Source of the DNA: Tabrizicola sp.
Lineage (GTDB): Bacteria; Pseudomonadota; Alphaproteobacteria; Rhodobacterales; Rhodobacteraceae
DNA length: 64,000 nucleotides
Assembly (NCBI RefSeq): GCF_030694085.1
Contig: NZ_JAUXZE010000035.1
Coordinates: 62,001 to 126,000, forward strand
Direction of reading: 5' to 3'
A model generated the notes under the pieces. It saw only the letters and a list, made by a program, of their open reading frames with translations, did no database searches and was not told the DNA's origin. Below, piece after piece: positions 33,010 through 40,446 of the stretch; position 1 is the first letter of the stretch, and every line of letters starts with the position of its first letter. The position numbers and the translations under genes were made by a program.

Positions 33010-34220
33010 GCCGCGTCCCGGTAGGGGCTGAACGGCTTGGTGATCCGGCTGGCCGAGGGGTTGCGGCGGCGGTAACGCTTGCGCAAGGACATCGGTCCCG
33101 CCGTGATCTGGAAATAGTCGTAGTCCCCAGGCCGGTCAAAGGCGCACATGTACTGGAAATGCAGCCGGAAGAACCGGCGCTTCAGTTCGCGCCAGCGTTC
33201 GGGGCTTAGCGTCTGGGTGAAGGACGCGGAAATCACCAGCGGCCAACGCTGCGCCTCGGTTGCAACCCCGCTGACCGCAACCGGATCGCACAGCGCAAAG
33301 CTGCAGCCGTCACTGGGCGCCGTCACGTCGACCCATGTTACCTCGGCACATTCCGACAGGCAGCGCAGGTCCGCCCGCAACCGTTGCGCCCCGGGCAGGA
33401 AGGACGCCATAGGCACCGCCTGCCCCAGGCTCAGGAACGACAGCGATGGTCCTGCCGGCAGGCCTTCGCGGATCAGATCGGCCAGCACCGAGACGCCGAT
33501 ATGCACACCCGAGGAATGGCCGACCAGCAGCACTTCCTTGACGCCACTGGCCAGCGCCGTCCGCACCCTTGCGCGAAAGTCAGCCAGCCGCTCTTCCAGC
33601 GCCGCCGGATAGACCCCGCCCCCCAGCGCGGTGAACGCAAAATCATGCATCAGGTAGTAGACGTACAACCGCCGGTCCAGCCGCCGGAACCCCGCCAGCA
33701 CGGCCCAGACCACCCCGGCCCCCAGCGCCCAGTCGATCCCGGTCCAAGGCGCAAGCCAGACCGTCAGCGCCCCGGCCAAAAGCGCCAGCAGCCCCTGCAG
33801 CAGCAGCAGCACCGCCGGATACAGCGCCGCAATCATCGGTCCCTTGCGCAGCCGGACCAGCCGGAACAGCGCGCCCGAGGCGATGTAGACCCAGGCCGTC
33901 CGCGCCAGCAGCACATAGGTCCCGGCAATGCCGCGCGTCATCGAGCTTTTGACCAGATCGGACCAGACCAGCACCTCGACCTCGGCCTCGATGTCCCGTC
34001 CGTCGATGTGGGCCTGGACATGCCAGCCGTAAGTCTCGCCCGGGCGCGATTTCAGCGTGAGATCGTAGCCGGAAATCGCCGCCTGCGCAGCGCCCTCGGT
34101 GCGGTAAAGCTCCCTGTAGCGGCGGGGCGGAAACGGATCATAGCCGGGGATGTAGAGGACATGACGCCGGTAAGTGCCCCTCTCAACCCCTTGTGCCAGT
34201 CGTGTCACGCGTTCCACCAT
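33006..34220 (-). CDS. Membrane protein with alpha/beta-hydrolase-like GHSSG motif, P450 partner
   Basis: A 404-residue protein. Two or three hydrophobic segments lie around residues 135-185 (ALYPAVLLLLQGLLALLAG, ALGAGVVWAVLAGF). Downstream, EVLLVGHSSGVHIGVSVLAD gives a nucleophile elbow (GxSxG) with the serine of a hydrolase, and an N-terminal HVLYIPGYDPFPPRRY resembles the oxyanion-loop region. I recognise no named family. It is encoded directly before the P450 with an ATGA overlap, suggesting both act on one lipid-like substrate at the membrane (inference). Confidence 0.7.
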   Translation of the reverse strand: MVERVTRLAQGVERGTYRRHVLYIPGYDPFPPRRYRELYRTEGAAQAAISGYDLTLKSRPGETYGWHVQAHIDGRDIEAEVEVLVWSDLVKSSMTRGIAGTYVLLARTAWVYIASGALFRLVRLRKGPMIAALYPAVLLLLQGLLALLAGALTVWLAPWTGIDWALGAGVVWAVLAGFRRLDRRLYVYYLMHDFAFTALGGGVYPAALEERLADFRARVRTALASGVKEVLLVGHSSGVHIGVSVLADLIREGLPAGPSLSFLSLGQAVPMASFLPGAQRLRADLRCLSECAEVTWVDVTAPSDGCSFALCDPVAVSGVATEAQRWPLVISASFTQTLSPERWRELKRRFFRLHFQYMCAFDRPGDYDYFQITAGPMSLRKRYRRRNPSASRITKPFSPYRDAA

Positions 34221-34271
34221 GCCGCCATTCTGCCCGACATACCTTACCTGACGGTTAGGAAGAGTGAAGCA

Positions 34272-35030
34272 TCAACCCGGCAAGGGCAGGCCCAGGACCT
34301 CGTAGGTCTCCAGCATCCAGTAACTGAAATCGGTGAAGGCCCCGGTCACCAGGGCAAGGCCCACGACGATCAGAAGACCGCCCATCAGCCGTTCGATCAG
34401 CTTCATGTGACGCTTGAGCTTCGCCATCAGATGCATTGATCTTTCGATAAAAATGGCTGCCAACAGGAAGGGAAGACCCAGGCCAAGGGCATAGACGCCC
34501 AGAAGCAGCGTGCCGCGCTGGGTGCTGCCCTCTTGCGCCGCCAGCGACAGGATCGCGCCCAGCTGCGGGCCGATGCAGGGGGTCCAGCCGAAAGCGAAGG
34601 CCAGCCCCAGAAGGTAGGCCCCAAAGGCGCTGCCGCCCCGGTCACCTGCGTCCAGCCGCATCTCGCGGTCCAGCAACGGAATGCGGAAGACGCTCAGGAA
34701 GTGCAGGCCGAAGATGATGATGACCACGCCCGAGATCCGGGCCAGCAGAACCTGGTTTTCCAAGACGAAACTGCCAAAGGCCGAGGCGGTGAACCCAAGC
34801 AGCAGGAAGATCGTCGACAGGCCCATGACGAAGAACAGCGCGGGCAGGATGACCCGGCGACGCTGCACCCCTTGCGCGGTCATCTCGCCCATGCTGATAC
34901 CGCCCATGTAGGCCAGGTAGGGCGGCACGATCGGCAGGACGCAGGGGCTTAGAAAGGACAGGACTCCTGCCAGAAGCGCGACCAGCATCGCGGGCAGTAG
35001 GGCTGCGTCGATGATCTCGATTCCGAACAT
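34272..35030 (-). CDS. ccdA: Cytochrome c biogenesis / thiol-disulfide protein CcdA
   Basis: A 252-residue membrane protein that carries electrons from cytoplasmic thioredoxin to periplasmic thiol proteins for cytochrome c maturation. Six helices are visible, with the redox-active cysteine regions LSFLSPCVLPIVPPYLAYMG and AFGWTPCIGPQLGAIL. The start at 35030 has GGGGAG upstream. It is divergent from tusA. Confidence 0.93.
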   Translation of the reverse strand: MFGIEIIDAALLPAMLVALLAGVLSFLSPCVLPIVPPYLAYMGGISMGEMTAQGVQRRRVILPALFFVMGLSTIFLLLGFTASAFGSFVLENQVLLARISGVVIIIFGLHFLSVFRIPLLDREMRLDAGDRGGSAFGAYLLGLAFAFGWTPCIGPQLGAILSLAAQEGSTQRGTLLLGVYALGLGLPFLLAAIFIERSMHLMAKLKRHMKLIERLMGGLLIVVGLALVTGAFTDFSYWMLETYEVLGLPLPG

Positions 35031-35152
35031 ATGGCTCCCCGTCCCGACCCAGATAGCCGCTTTCGCATCTCGCGTCACCCGGACACCGCGTCACATCCGC
35101 GTTGGGCGGCTGTAACCTTGCCGCAAGGCTGCACGACCGCTAAACCCTTCGC

Positions 35153-35383
35153 ATGGCGGACTGGGACATCGAAATCGACTGCGAGGGGCTGCTTTGCCCC
35201 CTGCCCGTTCTTCGGGCCCGAAAGCGGCTGATGGCCCTAGCGTCGGGCACCGTGGTCTGTGTCCGCGCGACTGATGCGATGGCCCTGATCGACTTGCCGC
35301 ATTTCTGCGCCGAAGCGGGACACCACTACCTTGGCGCACGGACCGAGGGCACAGTGACCCTTCACCACATCCGCCGGGGCTGA
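35153..35383 (+). CDS. TusA-family sulfurtransferase
   Basis: A 76-residue sulfur carrier-like protein. The CPxP motif with the sulfur-accepting cysteine is in CEGLLCPLPVLRARKRL near residue 16, and a C-terminal EGTVTLHHIRRG completes the two-layer fold. Members transfer persulfide sulfur in tRNA thiolation, cofactor synthesis or other sulfur trafficking. It is followed by a UUCG-type hairpin shared with rne. Confidence 0.88.
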   Translation: MADWDIEIDCEGLLCPLPVLRARKRLMALASGTVVCVRATDAMALIDLPHFCAEAGHHYLGARTEGTVTLHHIRRG

Positions 35384-35391
35384 AACGGAAA

Positions 35392-35411
35392 CGGGCGGCC
35401 GAAGCCGCCCG
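35392..35411. terminator. Hairpin between tusA and rne, probable bidirectional terminator
   Basis: CGGGCGGC and GCCGCCCG pair perfectly around a loop that reads TTCG on the minus strand, a very stable tetraloop. On the minus strand it is followed by TTTCCGTTTC, fitting the end of the rne transcript; it also lies 8 bases after the tusA stop. Confidence 0.7.
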
Positions 35412-35432
35412 CCGTTCTGCCTTTGGAACGCG

Positions 35433-38108
35433 TCAGCGGCCCAGCGACCACCAGCCCTTGCGCTTCGGTTTCGCAGCGTCGTCAGCGTCCGGTGCGGTGG
35501 CCTCCGCTTCGGCCGGATCGGCCACGACCGTCTCGGCCACAGCCAGTCCCGGATCGACCGCCAGCTTCGGCGCGGGCTCTGCCACCGGTTCTGCCACAGC
35601 TTCCGGCGCAGCCGCCTTGGCCCGCGATCCGCGGCCCTTCGGCTTCGGAGCTTCGACCACTGCCGCCTCCGCCACAGGCGCTTCCGGCTCTTGGGCAACA
35701 GCCTTCGCCCGGCTTGCCCGCTTCTTCGGTGCAGGTTTCTCCTCGCCAACCGGCTCGGGAGCCACTTCGACCTCCGGCGCAACCTCGGCAACCACCGCTG
35801 CGGCCTCTGCTTTGGCGCCCCGCGGCTTGCGTGTCCGCTTCGGCTTGGCGGCCACCGCGTCCTCGGCCACGGGCGCGTCGCTTACGACCGCAATCTCGCC
35901 CGAAACCGGCTCGGCGCCCTCGTCGTCGCCATCCTCTTCGCCATCGTCGTCAGCGCCCTGGTCGTCGGTCGCGCCGTTCTCGGATGCGCCGTCCTTCTGG
36001 CCCCCCCGCCGACGCCGCCGACGCCGGCGCTTCTTCCGACCCGGCTGGCCATCACCCTCGGCCGCAGGCGCGGACGGAGTGGACGAAGTGGACGGAGCAG
36101 CCACCTCTATCTCTTCCTCGACGTCCTCTTCGACCAGATCATCGACGAACTCCTCGTCTTCCTCTTCCTCAGCCACCGGCGCACCCATCAGGCCCGCATG
36201 TCCCGACACGACCGGAGTTTCCGGGACCACCCGCAGCGCGGTCTTGAACTTCTCGATGGAATAGTCGGGCGAGACCATCAGCGGGTCCGCCTCAAGCCGC
36301 ACGGACATCCCGTAGCGCGCCTCGATCATGGCGACATGCTCGCGCTTCTGGTTGAAGAGGTAGTTCACGATCCCGATCGGCGCCTTCAACAGCACCTCGC
36401 GCGACCGCTTCCGCGTGCCCTCTTCCTCCAGCGCGCGCAGGACCTGCAGTGCCATCGAGTCGTCCGAACGGATCAGCCCGGTGCCGTGGCAGTGCGGGCA
36501 GGGCTGGGTCGTCGATTCCAGCATCCCCGGCCGCAACCGCTGACGGCTCATCTCCAGAAGACCGAAGCCACTGATGCGCCCGATCTGGATGCGCGCCCGG
36601 TCGGTTTTCAGCTTGTCCTTCAACCGCTTCTCGACCGTGGCGTTGTTCCGACGCTCTTCCATGTCGATGAAGTCGATGACGATCAGGCCCGCAAGGTCAC
36701 GCAGACGCAGCTGCCGCGCGATCTCTTCGGCGGCCTCGACGTTGGTCTTCAGCGCGGTTTCCTCGATGGAGCCTTCCTTCGTCGCCCGACCGGAGTTCAC
36801 GTCGATGGCGACCAAAGCCTCGGTCACACCGATCACGATGTAACCGCCCGATTTCAGCTGCACCGTCGGGTTGAACATCCCGGCGAGATACCCCTCCACC
36901 TGGAACTTGGCGAACAGCGGCGTCGGCTCGGTGTAGCGGATCACCTGCTTGGCATGGCTCGGCATGATCATCCGCATGAAGTCCTTGGCGGTGCGGTAGC
37001 CGCCCTCGCCCTCGACCAGAACCTCGTCGATCTCGCGGCTGTACAGATCGCGGATCGACCGCTTGATCAGGTCGCCTTCCTCGTAGATCTTGGCCGGAGC
37101 GATCGACTTCATCGTCAATTCGCGGATCTGCTCCCACAGCCGCATCAGGTATTCGTAGTCGCGCTTGATCTCGGGCTTGGTCCGCTTGGCCCCCGCCGTG
37201 CGCACGATCAGGCCGGCACCTTCCGGCACCTCCAGCTCGCCCGCGATTTCCTTCAGCTTCTTCCTATCAACGGCATTGGTGATCTTGCGGGAAATCCCGC
37301 CGCCCCGCGCGGTGTTCGGCATCAGCACGCAATAGCGGCCCGCCAGCGACAGATAGGTGGTCAGCGCCGCACCCTTGTTGCCACGCTCTTCCTTGACGAC
37401 CTGGACCAGCATGATCTGCCGGACCTTGACGACTTCCTGGATCTTGTAGCGCCGGGCGCGCGGACGCCTCGGCTGGGCGATTTCCTCGGCCACATCTTCT
37501 TCGGCGATGGATTCGATTTCCTCGTCGGTGTCGCTGGCATGGTCCACGGCGCGGTAATGACCGTTGTCGCCGTTCTCGACCGATTCGTTGTGATGATCGT
37601 GATCGTGCCCGTGATCATGGTCCTGATCGGTGTCCGGCGCGTCGGCTGCCGCCTCGACCAGAGGACCGTCCTGGGTCTCATCGTCGCCGAGGTCGACCAC
37701 ATCCATCCCGGCCGGGCCTTCGGCGACGGCGTCGTCCGACCTCACCGCTTCGGCCTTGCCCTGCGGGCGCGGCCCCCGGCGCCGCGAGCGGCGGTTGTCT
37801 TCCTCTTCCTCGGCACGGGCCATCGCCCGCTCTTCCTCGATCAGCGCCTTACGGTCGGCGACGGGGATCTGGTAATAATCGGGGTGGATTTCGGCGAAGG
37901 CCAAGAACCCGTGGCGGTTGCCGCCATATTCCACAAAGGCCGCCTGCAGCGAGGGTTCGACCCGCGTCACCTTGGCCAGGTAGATGTTTCCGGCCAGCTG
38001 GCGCTTGTTTACGGTCTCGAAGTCGAATTCTTCGACCTTGTTTCCGTCGACCACAACCACCCGGGTTTCCTCGGGATGGGTGGCATCAATAAGCATCTTC
38101 TTTGACAT
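35433..38108 (-). CDS. rne: Ribonuclease E
   Basis: An 891-residue endoribonuclease that starts mRNA decay and rRNA processing and scaffolds the degradosome. The S1 RNA-binding domain begins AGNIYLAKVTRVEPSLQAAF near residue 39 and is split by an acidic insertion (about residues 95-215) with a HDHGHDHDHH tract, resuming at KVRQIMLVQVVKEERGNKGA. The catalytic DNase I-like region includes IVIDFIDMEERRNN and LLEMSRQR; the zinc-link is CPHCHGTG. The C-terminal half is disordered, with a KKRRRRRRRRGG RNA-binding patch and Ala/Glu/Pro-rich repeats. A long leader suggests autoregulation, known for other rne genes. Confidence 0.96.
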   Translation of the reverse strand: MSKKMLIDATHPEETRVVVVDGNKVEEFDFETVNKRQLAGNIYLAKVTRVEPSLQAAFVEYGGNRHGFLAFAEIHPDYYQIPVADRKALIEEERAMARAEEEEDNRRSRRRGPRPQGKAEAVRSDDAVAEGPAGMDVVDLGDDETQDGPLVEAAADAPDTDQDHDHGHDHDHHNESVENGDNGHYRAVDHASDTDEEIESIAEEDVAEEIAQPRRPRARRYKIQEVVKVRQIMLVQVVKEERGNKGAALTTYLSLAGRYCVLMPNTARGGGISRKITNAVDRKKLKEIAGELEVPEGAGLIVRTAGAKRTKPEIKRDYEYLMRLWEQIRELTMKSIAPAKIYEEGDLIKRSIRDLYSREIDEVLVEGEGGYRTAKDFMRMIMPSHAKQVIRYTEPTPLFAKFQVEGYLAGMFNPTVQLKSGGYIVIGVTEALVAIDVNSGRATKEGSIEETALKTNVEAAEEIARQLRLRDLAGLIVIDFIDMEERRNNATVEKRLKDKLKTDRARIQIGRISGFGLLEMSRQRLRPGMLESTTQPCPHCHGTGLIRSDDSMALQVLRALEEEGTRKRSREVLLKAPIGIVNYLFNQKREHVAMIEARYGMSVRLEADPLMVSPDYSIEKFKTALRVVPETPVVSGHAGLMGAPVAEEEEDEEFVDDLVEEDVEEEIEVAAPSTSSTPSAPAAEGDGQPGRKKRRRRRRRRGGQKDGASENGATDDQGADDDGEEDGDDEGAEPVSGEIAVVSDAPVAEDAVAAKPKRTRKPRGAKAEAAAVVAEVAPEVEVAPEPVGEEKPAPKKRASRAKAVAQEPEAPVAEAAVVEAPKPKGRGSRAKAAAPEAVAEPVAEPAPKLAVDPGLAVAETVVADPAEAEATAPDADDAAKPKRKGWWSLGR

Positions 38109-38598
38109 GTTGGTCCATTGCGCCCCGGGCGCAACAGGCCCCCTGGCGGACCAGCGGGTTGATCGAAACGGTCGGGGCGGCTTGTCTGAGCGCGGGCAGC
38201 GGGCACATGCAACGGTCCTCGACCCAGGGGGCCGAATGGATCGCTGCGCAAAATGCTCACACGCCTCATCGCGGTTACAATTGAAGGGCCTTTCGGGCCC
38301 CTCACCTAATCAAGCCAACAAATCCAAGGACTTGCGGGCAATGTGCACGGCCTTGCGGCCGATCCGGCTCCCCCGGGGCGACACGGATTGACGCGCCCAG
38401 GCCCCAAGGGAGAGAATTCTTCGGGCAGTCGGACTGCCTTCCGGCGACCCTATCGGCAAAGGCGGGCCAAGGGCAATGGCGAATTTCGCGGGCCTGTCTA
38501 GCGCCAGGTCGCGTTAAGACAGTACCAATCCGGCTCTGCCTGACCGTTCCCACACAGCGACCGCGCAACCATGCAAGGACTTCGCTCCGTTCCACCTG
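38109..38598 (-). promoter_or_regulatory. Long rne leader/upstream region, no gene recognised
   Basis: This 490-base gap lies between the start of rne and the small membrane-protein gene. Short open frames here show no recognisable protein. A stable hairpin with a GAAA loop (GGGGCCCGAAAGGCCC, about 38285-38302) would lie in the rne 5' untranslated region. By analogy with other RNase E genes the leader may mediate feedback control; no clear -35/-10 pair was identified. Confidence 0.4.
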
Positions 38599-38859
38599 CT
38601 ACAGCTGGACGCGCTGCCAGACCTGGCTGACCAGCGGCACGCCGACAGCCAGTGCCACCACCAATGCCAGCCCGCGCAGCCCGGCCCGCCGCCACTTGCG
38701 CCGGGCCAGCATGACCAGAAGGACGACCCCGATCAGCACATAGACGACCAGAGACAGAAAAGCCGTCACCAGCCCGTCATAGCAGCTGCCCAGACATTCC
38801 GCCCGCGCCGGCCCTGCCAACACCATCACCAGACCCAGGCCGATCCGTCCGCTCTGCAT
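38599..38859 (-). CDS. Small exported/membrane protein of unknown function
   Basis: An 86-residue protein with an N-terminal signal-like segment (RIGLGLVMVLAGPARA, then ECLGSC with two cysteines) and two hydrophobic helices (AFLSLVVYVLIGVVLLVML, LRGLALVVALAVGVPLVS) separated by a basic loop (ARRKWRR). The start at 38859 fits the signal, but the ribosome site is weak; longer in-frame sequence is basic and not signal-like. I recognise no family. It lies between dctD and rne, all leftward. Confidence 0.6.
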   Translation of the reverse strand: MQSGRIGLGLVMVLAGPARAECLGSCYDGLVTAFLSLVVYVLIGVVLLVMLARRKWRRAGLRGLALVVALAVGVPLVSQVWQRVQL

Positions 38860-38937
38860 GACCAGCCCACTCTGCCGCCCTCGCCGGGGCAAAAAGGCAC
38901 GGCTTTGGCCTTGTGGCAAGTCCGGTCTGCGGGACGC

Positions 38938-39006
38938 CTCCGCGTTCGACTTCGTCTCCTCGTCGGGCCGCGCCCGTCGAGGCAAGACGAAGTCATCCGC
39001 GAGCGG
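38938..39006. repeat. Imperfect inverted repeat related to 20171-20238
   Basis: CTCCGCGTTCGACTTCGTC (start 38938) and GACGAAGTCATCCGCGAG (ending about 39003) are imperfect inverted arms. The sequence matches the segment downstream of ssrA and sits 20 bases from copy C of the 73-nt element. Confidence 0.45.
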
Positions 39007-39026
39007 TTTTGTCCGGCGCGGGCAAA

Positions 39027-39099
39027 TCCTAACAAATCCCTAACGTCCGCGAGCAAGGCATTGTTTTTGCTTGGGTTACAGGTTTTGTCCACCGTGGAC
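39027..39099. repeat. 73-nt dispersed intergenic element, copy C
   Basis: Blocks TCCTAACAAATC, CCTAACGTCCGCGAG and TGTCCACCGTGGAC (39086-39099) keep the spacing of copies A and B. It lies directly after the dctD stop codon on the minus strand. Relative to the adjacent gene its orientation is opposite to copies A and B. Confidence 0.6.
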
Positions 39100-39107
39100 A
39101 CCTTGCC

Positions 39108-40436
39108 TCAGACATAGTCCCCACGGCTCAGCCCATACTTGGCCATCTTCTCGTTCAGGGTCCGCCGGGGCAGGCAAAGCTCTTCCATCACCGCCACGAT
39201 CGACCCCTTGTGCCGCCGCATCGTATTGTCGATCAGCATCCGTTCGAAGGCCTCGACATAGTCTTTCAAGGGCTTGCCCTCGGTGGTCAGCGCCGGTCCC
39301 GACGCCTCATTCTCGGCCATCAGAAGCGACGCAATCGACCCCGACCCCCGCCGGTTCTGCAACACCGCCCGCTCGGCGATGTTGACCAGCTGCCGCACGT
39401 TCCCCGGCCAGGGGGCCTGCAACAGCTGCGCCGCTTCCTGAGCCGTCACCTGCGGCGCGTCGCAGCCGTATTCCTCGGCGAACTGCTCCGACAACCGGGT
39501 GAAAAGCTGCAGGATATCCTCGCCCCGCGTCCGCAAGGGCGGCAGAACAATCGTCATTGCCCCGAGACGGTAGAACAGGTCCGGCCGCAAGGTCTGCTCC
39601 AGCGTCGTATCCGGCGCGTGGCTGTTGCAGATCGCGATGATCCGGGTTTCCGGCGGCAGACCCTGGTCGTTGATGAAAGTCAGAAGCCGCGCCTGCAGGG
39701 CGCCTGGCATCGCCTCGATGTCCTCAAGGCACAGCGTCCCGCCCCGCGCCTCCTCAACCAAGGGCAATGCTCCATCCTCGGCCGGGCCGAACAGCCGCGC
39801 CGCAAGCTTGTCCTCGGACCAGGCCGCGCAAGAGATCGCGACGAACTTCTTCGATGCCCGTGGCCCCACAGCATGCAGGGCGTGGGCGACCAGAGTCTTG
39901 CCCGTCCCCGTCTCGCCGTCGATCAGGACATGGCTGTCTGCCTGCCCCAGATCGAGGATATCCTCGCGCAGCCGCTCCATTGCCGGGCTGGTCCCGATCA
40001 GCTTCTTGATGATCGTCGACCCGTCCGACAGCTCTTTCCGCAAGGCCCGGTTGTCCAGCGTCATCCGCCGCGCCTGGGTGGCGCGCTTGGCAAGTTCGGT
40101 CATCCGGTCGGGGTTGAAGGGCTTCTCCAGGAAATCGAACGCCCCGACCCGCATCGCCTCGACCGCCATCGGCACGTCGCCATGGCCGGTGATCATGATG
40201 ACAGGCAGGCCCGAGTCCTGGCCCATCAGCCGCTTGAGGAAGGCCATCCCGTCCATCCCCGGCATCTTGATGTCGCTGACCACGACACCCTGGAAGTCCG
40301 GGCCGATCACCTTCAGCGCCTCTTCGGCCGAGGAATATGTCTCGGTATCGAACCCCGACAGCGCCAGCCACTGACTGATCGACTGCCGCATGTCCGCTTC
40401 GTCATCGACGATCGCGACTTTCATTGCCCGGGCCAT
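39108..40436 (-). CDS. dctD: DctD-like response regulator of the NtrC family, lacking the GAFTGA loop
   Basis: A 442-residue regulator paired with DctB. The receiver domain has the phospho-acceptor in VVSDIKMPGMDG (Asp near 55). The AAA+ domain has Walker A GETGTGKT (about 174-181), a LRPDLFYRLG arginine finger and WPGNVRQL; the C-terminal Fis helix-turn-helix is VMEELCLPRRTLNEKMAKYG. The loop that normally reads GAFTGA and contacts sigma-54 is replaced by LFGPAEDGALPLVEEARGG (about 215-233), and Walker B reads LCLEDI instead of LFLDEI. It therefore may not use sigma-54. AGAGG precedes the chosen start. Probable target: C4-dicarboxylate uptake genes elsewhere. Confidence 0.88.
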   Translation of the reverse strand: MARAMKVAIVDDEADMRQSISQWLALSGFDTETYSSAEEALKVIGPDFQGVVVSDIKMPGMDGMAFLKRLMGQDSGLPVIMITGHGDVPMAVEAMRVGAFDFLEKPFNPDRMTELAKRATQARRMTLDNRALRKELSDGSTIIKKLIGTSPAMERLREDILDLGQADSHVLIDGETGTGKTLVAHALHAVGPRASKKFVAISCAAWSEDKLAARLFGPAEDGALPLVEEARGGTLCLEDIEAMPGALQARLLTFINDQGLPPETRIIAICNSHAPDTTLEQTLRPDLFYRLGAMTIVLPPLRTRGEDILQLFTRLSEQFAEEYGCDAPQVTAQEAAQLLQAPWPGNVRQLVNIAERAVLQNRRGSGSIASLLMAENEASGPALTTEGKPLKDYVEAFERMLIDNTMRRHKGSIVAVMEELCLPRRTLNEKMAKYGLSRGDYV

Positions 40437-40446
40437 GTGGACCTCT

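Noticed and set aside
35691..38105. An 804-codon open frame on the + strand
   Set aside because: It is the antisense shadow of rne; its apparent domains are reverse reading of conserved RNase E codons.
38826..39101. A 91-codon minus-strand frame starting MSTVDKTCNPSKNN
   Set aside because: Its first part is copy C of the 73-nt repeat, and the rest is basic low-complexity sequence overlapping the start region of the small membrane-protein gene; no ribosome site.
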